DNA from: Aliivibrio salmonicida LFI1238
GTDB lineage: Bacteria > Pseudomonadota > Gammaproteobacteria > Enterobacterales > Vibrionaceae
DNA length: 64,000 nt
NCBI RefSeq assembly: GCF_000196495.1
Contig: NC_011312.1
Coordinates: 930,001-994,000, forward strand
Reading direction: 5' to 3'
Shown here: positions 54,783-62,978 of the stretch, piece after piece
How the letters are laid out: each line of letters opens with the position of its first letter
Position numbering within the stretch: the stretch's first letter is position 1
Translations under genes and position numbers: made by a program
The notes under the pieces: generated by a model
What the model was told of the DNA's origin: nothing
Databases searched by the model: none
What the model saw: the letters and a program-made list of their open reading frames with translations, nothing else

Positions 54783-57374
54783 TTATTGGTAAGAGAGGCT
54801 ATTGGGACTGATACCACATTCAATCCCAAACTCAGTTTGTTTTCTCGATCCCCATCCAATCACCGCCTGGCTCGTTAATTGTTGACGCGTTAAATTATCC
54901 AACCAACTCGATATAGGTGATAGCCAATACAATGATTCATCACCTGAAATAGCAAGTAAGGTTTCTTTTAGAGGCATAAAGTTGATGTCACACGTTCTAT
55001 TTGAACGGTCATTAAGTGTTTGATTAACGTCTACAAGTTGTGTGATCTTTTGGCCTAACTCTGAAGAAGGGTCATACAAAGCATTAATAGAATTAACCAA
55101 ACGAGCATCGTAACTGTCTGGAATTAAATCAGACACTAAATAACGTAAAATATAAGCAGGCAGCATCTCTGAAAATAAAACGGGGGTTTCTTCCATTTCA
55201 GGCGCGTGACGCCCAACACTGGTATGTTGTGAATGAACAATTGCGGCATAACGTTGAAAGTCACCAACCTGAGAAAGTAACCAATCAGATCCATTTTGTT
55301 CACCTAATTCAACCGCTTCAATCAAGCGCGATTTTACAATCCCTTTTGCTAATGGGAGTGCATTACCTGATAAATTAGTCACATCAAGGGTTGAGCTTTT
55401 CAATGCAGAGGCAATCAATGGCGCGTATTTTTCCATATCAAAACTGCTCGGATAAGCGTAACTATAAAACTGACTGCCTTGCGTGGCTTTCCAATCGCTT
55501 TCTAAAGCGGGTTTAATTAATTCATCCAGTTTTTCCAATCGTTTACGATGAATGTACGCTCCTCGACCCGAGTAATCCGCCAACCAACGAGCAATATGAG
55601 CAAGAGAAGAAGTTCGAGACAGATTTTCTTTGGCTAAATATGACGAACTCCATCCTGAACATTCTCGCTCACCGATGCATTCACTCCCCAGTTGGGCGCG
55701 TGAATCAAACAACCAACGATAGATTTCAGCTTTATTTTCTCGGCTCTGAACCATCTGATTTTGTTGTTCTGAATAATCGAGAATTTGTTGCTCAAGCCAT
55801 TGTTCTTCGACTTCTGAATTCCAACCCTCTTTAATCAATAGGTTAAGCGTGGTAGCAAATACCTCGTAATACGTTTCACGTAACGGCATTTTTATTTGGC
55901 TAGTCACATCATCTTGAGAAGAGTCAAATCGACGCGTTTCTGCTGGCTCCCATGTATATTTTAGACACCCCCTAAAATTAGGATCTCCCGCTAAAACGCC
56001 AACACTAGAACAATACTTATAAGTCTCTTTCAGTACTAAAACCTTAGAAGAAAGCTCTCTTGAAGTTGCAGGTCGATACAGCAAACTTCTCGCCATCTCA
56101 TCAACCGCATAGCGACTTGCTTGCTCTTTAAAAAATGCATTCGCTTTTTCTACCGAACCCGAATCAAAAAGCCGATTAATTAGCGCTAAACCATCATTTT
56201 TCATTGAGTTTTGTAATTTCATACTCGTAATACGAACATGATTATCGGCCGTTTCAGCAATCTTCTTCTTTGCGTTCAATGTACGTGTATAAAGTTGAGT
56301 TAGCGCAAGATGGTTCAAACCATTCAACTGCCCATTACGTATTTCATCCAGCTTAGTCACCGCTTGATCAAGAATGTATTGCTGACAATGTTGCAGCGCG
56401 GCTAACGTACGATTTGCGACACGAGCTGAAGGAACCGAAGGTGGACGATTATTATTTTCTTGTTGGTTAGGATAAAGAGCAAATAAAGCGTCAGTTTCTG
56501 TTCGGCACGTACTTGCTATATCCGACGAAAATAATCGTGACCCCTCTTTATTTATTCCTAATTGAAAATGAAGTGTCTTTTCCAATTCCTGATCTACAGC
56601 ACTTATCAATTCATTGGCAAGTAATGCTTGTGCCTTGACCGTTTCTTGATAATGCAGTTGGTATTTTAATGCGACATCAGAAGCATAGCTTTTTACTATT
56701 GATTCAAGGGTTCTGTGCTGATTACTCGCCAATTCCGCCCAGTGTTTCTTATCCCTTAAATCTTGCTGCGTCACAATATCATCATAAATAGTAAAACTGT
56801 AATGATTACCAGAAGCCATGCTGTCCCAACGATTACTAATAATATAACGATCAACAGCACGCTCAGGAAGTTTGAGAACCCCAAACCAATCCACCAACCC
56901 CATAACGGTTGCAAAACGATCGTAGGATGTCCGAGATTCATCTTCAAATGTATCCGCGACATCACGCGCCCAAAGGCCTACTGCAGCGGCTTCTCCAATT
57001 GGTCCTAACGCCTCAAGTGCAGCACTGCCTGCTTCAGATGCAGATCGTCCAATAGTAGACAATAAGCGCGAAGCTTCTTCTGTTTCTACAGCAAAAGAGC
57101 TTGCAGGACCGGTTTCGAGTAAAGAAGAAGTGTCGCTGTAAACGTGGGTGGCTTCGCTTAGATTCGGTTTTAAACTTGAGAAATGGTCTGGTACTTTTGG
57201 GAAAAGATCCTCTGGCATAATTTCATCACTAAAAGAACGGTAATTTTTCTTACTTAAATTATTAAACGACTCTTTATCGAGAACATTGATTTCATCGCCT
57301 ACCCGGCACAGTTCTAAAGCGGAAGCGCCCGTTGAGAGCAAGGAACAAACAAGCATCAAATTATTTAATTTCAT
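54783..57374 (-). CDS. Large secreted protein of unknown family
   Basis: An 863-aa protein that begins with a signal peptide (MKLNNLMLVCSLLSTGASA) and has no domain I recognise. A small-residue helix-rich region near residues 100-140 (SASEAGSAALEALGPIGEAAAVG) resembles membrane-interacting toxin helices; the rest is helical with scattered Cys (CRTETD, CSSVGVLAGDPNFRGC, CIGEREC) that could form disulfides. ATG 57374 is chosen because it starts the signal peptide; the upstream TTG frame is rejected. Being in one operon with two ADP-ribosyltransferases, it may be a binding or translocation component or a further effector (inference). Confidence 0.75.
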   Translation of the reverse strand: MKLNNLMLVCSLLSTGASALELCRVGDEINVLDKESFNNLSKKNYRSFSDEIMPEDLFPKVPDHFSSLKPNLSEATHVYSDTSSLLETGPASSFAVETEEASRLLSTIGRSASEAGSAALEALGPIGEAAAVGLWARDVADTFEDESRTSYDRFATVMGLVDWFGVLKLPERAVDRYIISNRWDSMASGNHYSFTIYDDIVTQQDLRDKKHWAELASNQHRTLESIVKSYASDVALKYQLHYQETVKAQALLANELISAVDQELEKTLHFQLGINKEGSRLFSSDIASTCRTETDALFALYPNQQENNNRPPSVPSARVANRTLAALQHCQQYILDQAVTKLDEIRNGQLNGLNHLALTQLYTRTLNAKKKIAETADNHVRITSMKLQNSMKNDGLALINRLFDSGSVEKANAFFKEQASRYAVDEMARSLLYRPATSRELSSKVLVLKETYKYCSSVGVLAGDPNFRGCLKYTWEPAETRRFDSSQDDVTSQIKMPLRETYYEVFATTLNLLIKEGWNSEVEEQWLEQQILDYSEQQNQMVQSRENKAEIYRWLFDSRAQLGSECIGERECSGWSSSYLAKENLSRTSSLAHIARWLADYSGRGAYIHRKRLEKLDELIKPALESDWKATQGSQFYSYAYPSSFDMEKYAPLIASALKSSTLDVTNLSGNALPLAKGIVKSRLIEAVELGEQNGSDWLLSQVGDFQRYAAIVHSQHTSVGRHAPEMEETPVLFSEMLPAYILRYLVSDLIPDSYDARLVNSINALYDPSSELGQKITQLVDVNQTLNDRSNRTCDINFMPLKETLLAISGDESLYWLSPISSWLDNLTRQQLTSQAVIGWGSRKQTEFGIECGISPNSLSYQ

Positions 57375-57480
57375 ATTATTAATTATTCTTATATTTTTGA
57401 AAAAACACTCAATAGGCAAACTAAAAAACTAGAAAATGGACTTCAAGCTTATTGAGTGAATTAAAAATGAAAAAAGGGAC

Positions 57481-57894
57481 TTATAAATCTAGAGGGGAAT
57501 GATTAGCAACAACTAATCTATCTAGGACATGAGCAGGTATGCTATGAATAAATTCTGCTAAATCCACTGACCGTGGGCCAGTAAATCCTGCTCGGCACAT
57601 AGAGCTTGGATACACACCAACAATGAGCAACTGTGGTGTTGCACCATTCCATTGCAATTTAGCTTCGATATCAAGATCGCTAATATTAATACCGCAATTG
57701 TATGTTCTTGACGTTAATATTCCATTTTCAATTTGATATCCACCAACCAATGGTACTGGCGTTTTATCTTTAGGAAAAACAATCTCGGTTTCTATTCTAG
57801 CATTATTTTCAGAATCAGGAAAGACAATGGCGTTTGCAAAAGCAGAGATTGAGGTAGTAAAGGCAACTAAGCCAATAAATGTCATAGTTTTCAT
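57481..57894 (-). CDS. Small secreted protein, first gene of toxin operon
   Basis: A 137-aa protein with a signal peptide (residues 1-22, ending AFANA). The mature part is beta-rich with two Cys (TYNCGINISD and SSMCRAGFTG) that may form one disulfide, and an Ile/Val-rich C terminus (SVDLAEFIHSIPAHVLDRLVV). No family recognised. It precedes the 863-aa gene by 106 bp to the chosen start on the same strand. It could be an accessory or B-type subunit; this is inference from position only. Confidence 0.6.
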   Translation of the reverse strand: MKTMTFIGLVAFTTSISAFANAIVFPDSENNARIETEIVFPKDKTPVPLVGGYQIENGILTSRTYNCGINISDLDIEAKLQWNGATPQLLIVGVYPSSMCRAGFTGPRSVDLAEFIHSIPAHVLDRLVVANHSPLDL

Positions 57895-58114
57895 GGTTAC
57901 TCCGTTAAACTTACTATAAATAGAAATGAGAACTTATATCAATTAGATATATTCATCAATAAGCCGAAGTCTCAATAGCTTGTAAGACATTCACCATTTT
58001 GATGAGTTAACGTCGAAAAATAAAATTAAATGCCGAGAGTAATCAATCAGTTGTGATTTTATAAAATTTAACTATTAATAAATCAATTACTTGACCTTTG
58101 TTCCAATAAAGATC

Positions 58115-58147
58115 AAAAAAAACGCCTATAGATTTCTCTATAGGCGT
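58115..58147 (-). terminator. Terminator of gmhB
   Basis: ACGCCTATAG (58122-58131) and CTATAGGCGT (58138-58147) form a perfect 10-bp stem with a 6-nt loop; on the minus strand an eight-base U-run follows. Upstream sequence 57895-58114 is very AT-rich and should carry the toxin operon promoter; I see no gene in it. Confidence 0.92.
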
Positions 58148-58173
58148 CTGAAATTTCATTGTATCGGTATTAA

Positions 58174-58725
58174 TTAAGCAAATAAAAACTTAGGCACATC
58201 CGCAATACTATCAAGTACCGTTGTTGCTAATGCTTCGCCTTCTTCTGTTACAGGTTTACCCGTACGAACAAGAATACGTGTACCAACGCCAGCCACTTGA
58301 GCTGCCATCATGTCTTCTTTCTTATCACCGATCATCACAGATTTTTCCATGTCGATATCTAAGAAGCTTTGAGCTGACATGAACATACCAGGATTTGGTT
58401 TACGACAATCACACTCTTCTTTGTACTGTTCTACTGTCGCTTCAGGGTGATGCGGACAATAGTAAATGCCATCAAAATCGATGTCATGCTCAGCAAAGTT
58501 CCAATCCATCCATTCAGTTAATGTTTCAAACTGCTCTTCAGTAAAGATACCACGTGCAATGCCTGATTGATTGGTCACTAATACAAGTAAGTAGCCCATG
58601 TCTTTGCATATCTTAACAGCATCGAACACACCATCAATGTATTCAAAGTCATCACGCTTATGAACGTAGCCACGATCAACGTTAATCACGCCATCTCTAT
58701 CAATAAATATTGCTGGTTTAGACAA
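58174..58725 (-). CDS. gmhB: D-glycero-beta-D-manno-heptose 1,7-bisphosphate 7-phosphatase
   Basis: HAD-family phosphatase in ADP-heptose synthesis for lipopolysaccharide core. The 183-aa product has the catalytic FIDRDGVIN, motif II VTNQSGIARG, the zinc-binding Cys/His loop (CPHHPEA, CDCRKPNPGM) and motif IV MIGDKKEDM. It is divergent from metNIQ, the usual gammaproteobacterial layout. Confidence 0.96.
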   Translation of the reverse strand: MSKPAIFIDRDGVINVDRGYVHKRDDFEYIDGVFDAVKICKDMGYLLVLVTNQSGIARGIFTEEQFETLTEWMDWNFAEHDIDFDGIYYCPHHPEATVEQYKEECDCRKPNPGMFMSAQSFLDIDMEKSVMIGDKKEDMMAAQVAGVGTRILVRTGKPVTEEGEALATTVLDSIADVPKFLFA

Positions 58726-58799
58726 GGTAAAACCCTCTAATTGTCGAATCTCTTAATGATAAAATTATCTCACGCTTTTAAATGATTAGCATCTTATTT

Positions 58800-58823
58800 A
58801 TACGTTTAGCCGTCTAGACGTAA
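58800..58823. promoter_or_regulatory. Three tandem MetJ boxes upstream of metNIQ
   Basis: Consecutive octamers ATACGTTT, AGCCGTCT and AGACGTAA match the met box AGACGTCT at about 5-6, 7 and 6 of 8 positions; the next octamer is a weaker match. This is the tandem array MetJ needs for cooperative repression and lies in the gmhB/metN gap. Confidence 0.72.
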
Positions 58824-58978
58824 AAATATCTATTGACTTAATTATCCATTCGAAATAGCATCGTCCTACATTAAAAAATAATTTAAAATGCGATATAGCT
58901 CAACTTTTGCAACATTGTGAACTTTTGTGTAACGTTATTTAAATTCCAATTGCTTAGCAGTTCAGTTCAAGGCGAATC

Positions 58979-60013
58979 ATGATTGAAATAAACCGCGTCA
59001 ATAAGGTCTTTTATCAAGGTGCAAAGGAAATTAATGCCCTTAAAGATATTAACCTTCATATTGCCCAAGGCACCATCTTCGGTGTTATTGGTTCATCAGG
59101 TGCAGGGAAAAGCACACTGATACGCTGTGTAAACATGTTAGAAAAACCAACCAATGGCGAAGTCATTGTGGATGGTGTTGATTTAACTAAACTGTCGTCA
59201 AGTGAATTAAGCAAGGCTCGTCGTAATATTGGGATGATCTTTCAGCACTTTAATCTTTTGTCTTCTCGCACTGTATTTGAAAATGTAGCTTTACCTTTAG
59301 AGCTTGCAGGAAAATCAAAACAAGAGATTAATAAGAAAGTGAATGACTTATTAGATCTCGTCGGACTGTCAGACAAACACCACACTTACCCTGCTAATTT
59401 AAGCGGTGGTCAAAAACAACGTGTGGCCATTGCTCGTGCGCTTTCAACCGATCCAAAAGTATTGTTATGTGATGAAGCAACCAGTGCGCTTGATCCTGCG
59501 ACAACGAAATCAATTCTAGAACTGATTAAAGATCTAAATCGTAAATTAAGCATCACTATCTTAATTATTACTCATGAAATGGAAGTGGTAAAAAACATCT
59601 GTCATGAAGTCGCGATCATCGGTGATGGTGAATTGGTTGAGAAAGGCATTGTGAGTGATATTTTTGCTCACCCTAAAACCGTTTTAGCTCAAGAATTCAT
59701 TCGAGCGACATTAGATTTATCAATTCCTGACGATTTTAAAACGCGTCTACACGATACTTATGTCGAAGGCAGTTACCCTCTGATCCGTTTAGAGTTTACT
59801 GGCGCAACGGTGAATGCACCGGTTATCAGTCAAATATCTCGTGAATTCAATATTGATATCAGTATTTTAAGCTCTGATATTGATTACGCTGGCGGCGTTA
59901 AATTTGGCCTAATGCTTGCTGAGTTTTTCGGTAACCAAGAGTCAACAAAACAAGCGATTGAATTCTTACGTAATCATCATGTAAAAGTAGAGGTGTTAGG
60001 TTATGTCGTTTGA
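58979..60013 (+). CDS. metN: D-/L-methionine ABC transporter ATPase
   Basis: A 344-aa ATPase with Walker A GSSGAGKST, signature LSGGQKQRVAIARAL, Walker B LLCDEATSALD, and a C-terminal NIL regulatory domain (residues ~260-344) that binds methionine to inhibit transport. It overlaps metI by 11 bp. Confidence 0.97.
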   Translation: MIEINRVNKVFYQGAKEINALKDINLHIAQGTIFGVIGSSGAGKSTLIRCVNMLEKPTNGEVIVDGVDLTKLSSSELSKARRNIGMIFQHFNLLSSRTVFENVALPLELAGKSKQEINKKVNDLLDLVGLSDKHHTYPANLSGGQKQRVAIARALSTDPKVLLCDEATSALDPATTKSILELIKDLNRKLSITILIITHEMEVVKNICHEVAIIGDGELVEKGIVSDIFAHPKTVLAQEFIRATLDLSIPDDFKTRLHDTYVEGSYPLIRLEFTGATVNAPVISQISREFNIDISILSSDIDYAGGVKFGLMLAEFFGNQESTKQAIEFLRNHHVKVEVLGYVV

Positions 60014-60680
60014 TGTGATTTCCGCATGGCTTGATTTAAACAGCAAGCTATTATTAAACGCGACTGGCGAAACTCTGTACATGGTTTCTGTTGCTGGAAT
60101 TGTCGGTTTTGCTATTGGTATTCCACTGGGTGTTATTTTGCATATCACCAAAAAAGGTGGATTAATGGAAAACCCAGCGTTCAATAGCATCCTTGGTGCT
60201 GTTGTAAATATGGGGCGTTCTGTGCCTTTCTTGGTACTCATGGTTGCTATCATTCCGGTGACTAAGTTTATTGTGGGCAGCTTTATTGGTACCACGGCAG
60301 CCATTGTTCCATTAACCATCGGGGCAATTCCTTTTGTTGCTCGTTTAGTTGAAGGCGCATTAATTGAAGTACCAAGTGGGTTAGTTGAAGCCGCACAATC
60401 AATGGGCGCAACTCCTCTTCAAATTATAACTAAGGTATTGCTTCCTGAAGCTTTGCCTATGATAGTGAACTCAGTGACTATCACTCTGGTTACCCTCGTT
60501 AGCTACTCAGCAATGGCTGGAACAGTTGGCGGCGGCGGGTTAGGTGATGTAGCGATTCGTTATGGTTTCCACCGTTATGATTTAACCATCATGGCTGTGA
60601 CCGTTGTTATGTTGATTGTTTTGGTTCAAATCATTCAATCAATTGGTGATAACTTAGTTAAAAAAGTTGATCACCGTTAA
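60003..60680 (+). CDS. metI: Methionine ABC transporter permease
   Basis: A 225-aa permease with five helices and the coupling loop (LVEAAQSMGATPLQIITKVLLPEALP). It overlaps metN and precedes metQ by 44 bp. Confidence 0.97.
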   Translation: MSFDVISAWLDLNSKLLLNATGETLYMVSVAGIVGFAIGIPLGVILHITKKGGLMENPAFNSILGAVVNMGRSVPFLVLMVAIIPVTKFIVGSFIGTTAAIVPLTIGAIPFVARLVEGALIEVPSGLVEAAQSMGATPLQIITKVLLPEALPMIVNSVTITLVTLVSYSAMAGTVGGGGLGDVAIRYGFHRYDLTIMAVTVVMLIVLVQIIQSIGDNLVKKVDHR

Positions 60681-60724
60681 TCTAATTTAAAATTTAAATG
60701 GAATTCATTTTTAAGGAGTAAATA

Positions 60725-61534
60725 ATGGTATTGAACATAAAAAAACTGGCAGCAATAGCGGGTCTAGCATCAACGCTTATTCTTACTGGTTGTGGCCAAG
60801 AAGAAACAAACACAAACCTAATTAAAGTAGGTGTAATGGCAGGTGCTGAAGCACAAGTCGCTGAAGTTGCAGCAAAAGTAGCAAAAGAGCAATACGGTCT
60901 TGATGTTGAGTTAGTGACATTTACCGATTACGTAACACCAAACGCAGCATTAGATGATGGTTCAATTGACTTGAACGCATTCCAACACAAACCATACTTA
61001 GACCAACAAGTCGCTGACCGTGGTTACAAAATTGAAGTTGCTGGTAATTCATTTGTTTACCCAATTGCTGGTTACTCTAAGCAAGTAACTGCTGTTGACC
61101 AAATTGAAGACGGTGCACGTATTGCGGTACCAAACGATCCAACTAATCTTGGCCGTTCTCTTCTTCTTCTTCAAGAACAAGGTCTAATCACATTACGTGA
61201 CGGTTCAGGTCTTGCTGCAACGGTTCGTGATATTACCGCTAACCCTAAAAACATCACAATTGTTGAGCTAGATGCGGCACAACTTCCTCGTTCTCTTGAT
61301 GATGTGGCCCTGTCTGTAATCAACACAACTTACGCAAGTAGCCTAAACCTTACACCGGAAAAAGACGGCATCTTTGTTGAAGATAAAGACTCTCCATACG
61401 TAAACTTAATTGTTGGTCGTACTGATAACGTAAACACTGAAAACGTAAAGACTTTTGTTAAAGCTTACCAATCAGAAGAAGTTTACCAAGCCGCTCTAAA
61501 AACATTTAAAGGTGGCGTAGTTAAAGGTTGGTAA
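60725..61534 (+). CDS. metQ: Methionine-binding lipoprotein
   Basis: A 269-aa NlpA-family binding protein with a lipobox (LTGC, Cys23), and family segments VGVMAGAEAQV, ALDDGSIDLNAFQHKPYLD and AVPNDPTNLGRSLLLLQEQGLI. It delivers methionine to MetNI. Loss of metE in this window would raise the value of such uptake. Confidence 0.97.
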   Translation: MVLNIKKLAAIAGLASTLILTGCGQEETNTNLIKVGVMAGAEAQVAEVAAKVAKEQYGLDVELVTFTDYVTPNAALDDGSIDLNAFQHKPYLDQQVADRGYKIEVAGNSFVYPIAGYSKQVTAVDQIEDGARIAVPNDPTNLGRSLLLLQEQGLITLRDGSGLAATVRDITANPKNITIVELDAAQLPRSLDDVALSVINTTYASSLNLTPEKDGIFVEDKDSPYVNLIVGRTDNVNTENVKTFVKAYQSEEVYQAALKTFKGGVVKGW

Positions 61535-61560
61535 CCCCTCTTTTAACGCAATCAAACCTA

Positions 61561-61592
61561 AAAAGGTTGGCATCACTGCCAACCTTTTTTAT
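61561..61592 (+). terminator. Terminator after metQ
   Basis: AAAGGTTGGCA and TGCCAACCTTT form an 11-bp stem around TCAC, followed by a T-run. It also lies just beyond the end of rpmJ2 on the other strand. Confidence 0.92.
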
Positions 61593-61595
61593 GTC

Positions 61596-61733
61596 TTACT
61601 TTTTCTTCTTTCCTTGAACCGCTTTAAATCGAGGGTTTGTTTTACAAATAACAAAGACTCGCCCCTTTCGCTTTACGATTTGACAGTCTTTATGTCGAGA
61701 TTTAGCACTTTTCAATGAGCTTAATACTTTCAT
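61596..61733 (-). CDS. rpmJ2: Ribosomal protein L36, zinc-free paralogue
   Basis: A 45-aa protein closely matching E. coli YkgO: MKVLSSLKSAKSRHKDCQ then IVKRKGRVFVICKTNPRFK. It lacks the zinc-binding Cys/His set of the standard L36. Its ATG overlaps the rpmE2 stop (TAATG), so translation is probably coupled. In zinc starvation it replaces the zinc-containing L36. Confidence 0.93.
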   Translation of the reverse strand: MKVLSSLKSAKSRHKDCQIVKRKGRVFVICKTNPRFKAVQGKKKK

Positions 61734-61990
61734 TATACCTTACCTTTTAATGCACCAAATCGACGATTGAAGTTTGCAACTCGTCCTTCCGTAGAAACCA
61801 CTCTTTGTTCACCCGTATAAAATGGGTGTGATTCAGAAGAGATATCCAATGTCATGTAAGGGTATTCCTTTCCATCTTCCCATTTCATCGTTCTGTCTGT
61901 TTGTAATGTTGACCCGATAAGAAAATATTTATTAACACTCGTATCGTGAAAAAGAACCTTTCTGTATGTTGGATGAATGCCTTCTTTCAT
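61733..61990 (-). CDS. rpmE2: Ribosomal protein L31 type B, zinc-free
   Basis: An 85-aa L31 paralogue of the YkgM type (MKEGIHPTYRKVLFHDTSVN, SSESHPFYTGEQRVVS) without the CxxC zinc motif of RpmE. ATG 61990 with GGGAGAG upstream is the start; the frame extends 8 codons further but without support. Under zinc limitation it displaces the zinc-containing L31, freeing zinc. Confidence 0.95.
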   Translation of the reverse strand: MKEGIHPTYRKVLFHDTSVNKYFLIGSTLQTDRTMKWEDGKEYPYMTLDISSESHPFYTGEQRVVSTEGRVANFNRRFGALKGKV

Positions 61991-62013
61991 TTTTCTCTCC
62001 CTATAAATCGCCA

Positions 62014-62043
62014 CTAATTGTTATGTTATAACATAACAATTAG
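62014..62043. promoter_or_regulatory. 30-bp perfect palindrome, Zur operator of rpmE2-rpmJ2
   Basis: Each arm is CTAATTGTTATGTTA, the other arm its exact inverse, with no spacer. The core GTTATGTTATAACATAAC is the gammaproteobacterial Zur box. It lies 23 bp before the rpmE2 start, covering the promoter position. Confidence 0.88.
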
Positions 62044-62133
62044 CAATTGCGAACTATTATCATATAAAGTAAAAAAGTGACGATTCATTAGTTATGATAA
62101 AATTCATCCATATTCACCGTTGAGCTTACATAA

Positions 62134-62832
62134 ATGACTTATCACATCGATCCTGTTGGTTTTATTCAATCGCCTTATAAAGAAAAGTTTGCGGTTCCTC
62201 GTCAACCTCGTTTAGTACCTAGCGCGACATCTCGCCTAAAATTGGTGGGAGATGCAAATTCACCAGAAGCGGTTCGTGGGATTGAACAGTTTTCTCATTT
62301 ATGGTTATTATTCTTATTTGACCAAAATCTAGAAGCAGGCTGGAGACCCACAGTTCGCCCACCACGTTTAGGCGGAAACGAACGCATTGGAGTTTTTGCT
62401 TCACGAGCGACCTTTCGTCCCAATGGTATTGGTATGTCAGCCGTCGAATTAAAAGGCGTTATTCAAGAAGGTAATCAAACGTATTTAGAATTAGGCAGCG
62501 TTGATTTGGTAGATAGCACACCGATTATCGACATAAAACCCTACATCCCTTATTCCGATTCAATCCCTACTGCATTGGGGGGATTTGCAGAAAAAGAACC
62601 CGATGTTCTCAACGTGTACTTATCGATTGAGGCGCAAAAATCACTCGCATCACACCCTCAAAAATCACACATTGAAGCCGTGATAAAAGAAGTTCTTGGA
62701 CAAGATCCCCGCCCAGCCTATAAAAAAGGCAAAGTGGATACTAAGGAATATGCGGTAAATTTGTTTGATTTGAACGTGAAATTCACCGTTGACAGCAATT
62801 CCATCACGGTAACTGCAATTGATCGCTTTTGA
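62134..62832 (+). CDS. trmO: tRNA (t6A37) N6-methyltransferase TrmO
   Basis: A 232-aa member of the TrmO/TsaA (YaeB) family that methylates threonylcarbamoyl-adenosine 37 of tRNA-Thr using S-adenosylmethionine. The family beta-barrel motifs GFIQSPYKEKFAVPRQP, PPRLGGNERIGVFASRATFRPN and GSVDLVDSTPIIDIKPY are present. Between the rpmE2 operator and proS; monocistronic or with proS. Confidence 0.95.
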   Translation: MTYHIDPVGFIQSPYKEKFAVPRQPRLVPSATSRLKLVGDANSPEAVRGIEQFSHLWLLFLFDQNLEAGWRPTVRPPRLGGNERIGVFASRATFRPNGIGMSAVELKGVIQEGNQTYLELGSVDLVDSTPIIDIKPYIPYSDSIPTALGGFAEKEPDVLNVYLSIEAQKSLASHPQKSHIEAVIKEVLGQDPRPAYKKGKVDTKEYAVNLFDLNVKFTVDSNSITVTAIDRF

Positions 62833-62978
62833 GATCGCTTTTAGGCTGATATCATGGAGGGCTTAATTTTAGGTTTGAGCCCATTCTTAAAGAACATACT
62901 CTTACTAAAATTGAACTCTCGGTTTAACTGTTTAAATCGAGCTATTCCAATATTCATAACTAACAAATGGATGAAAAC

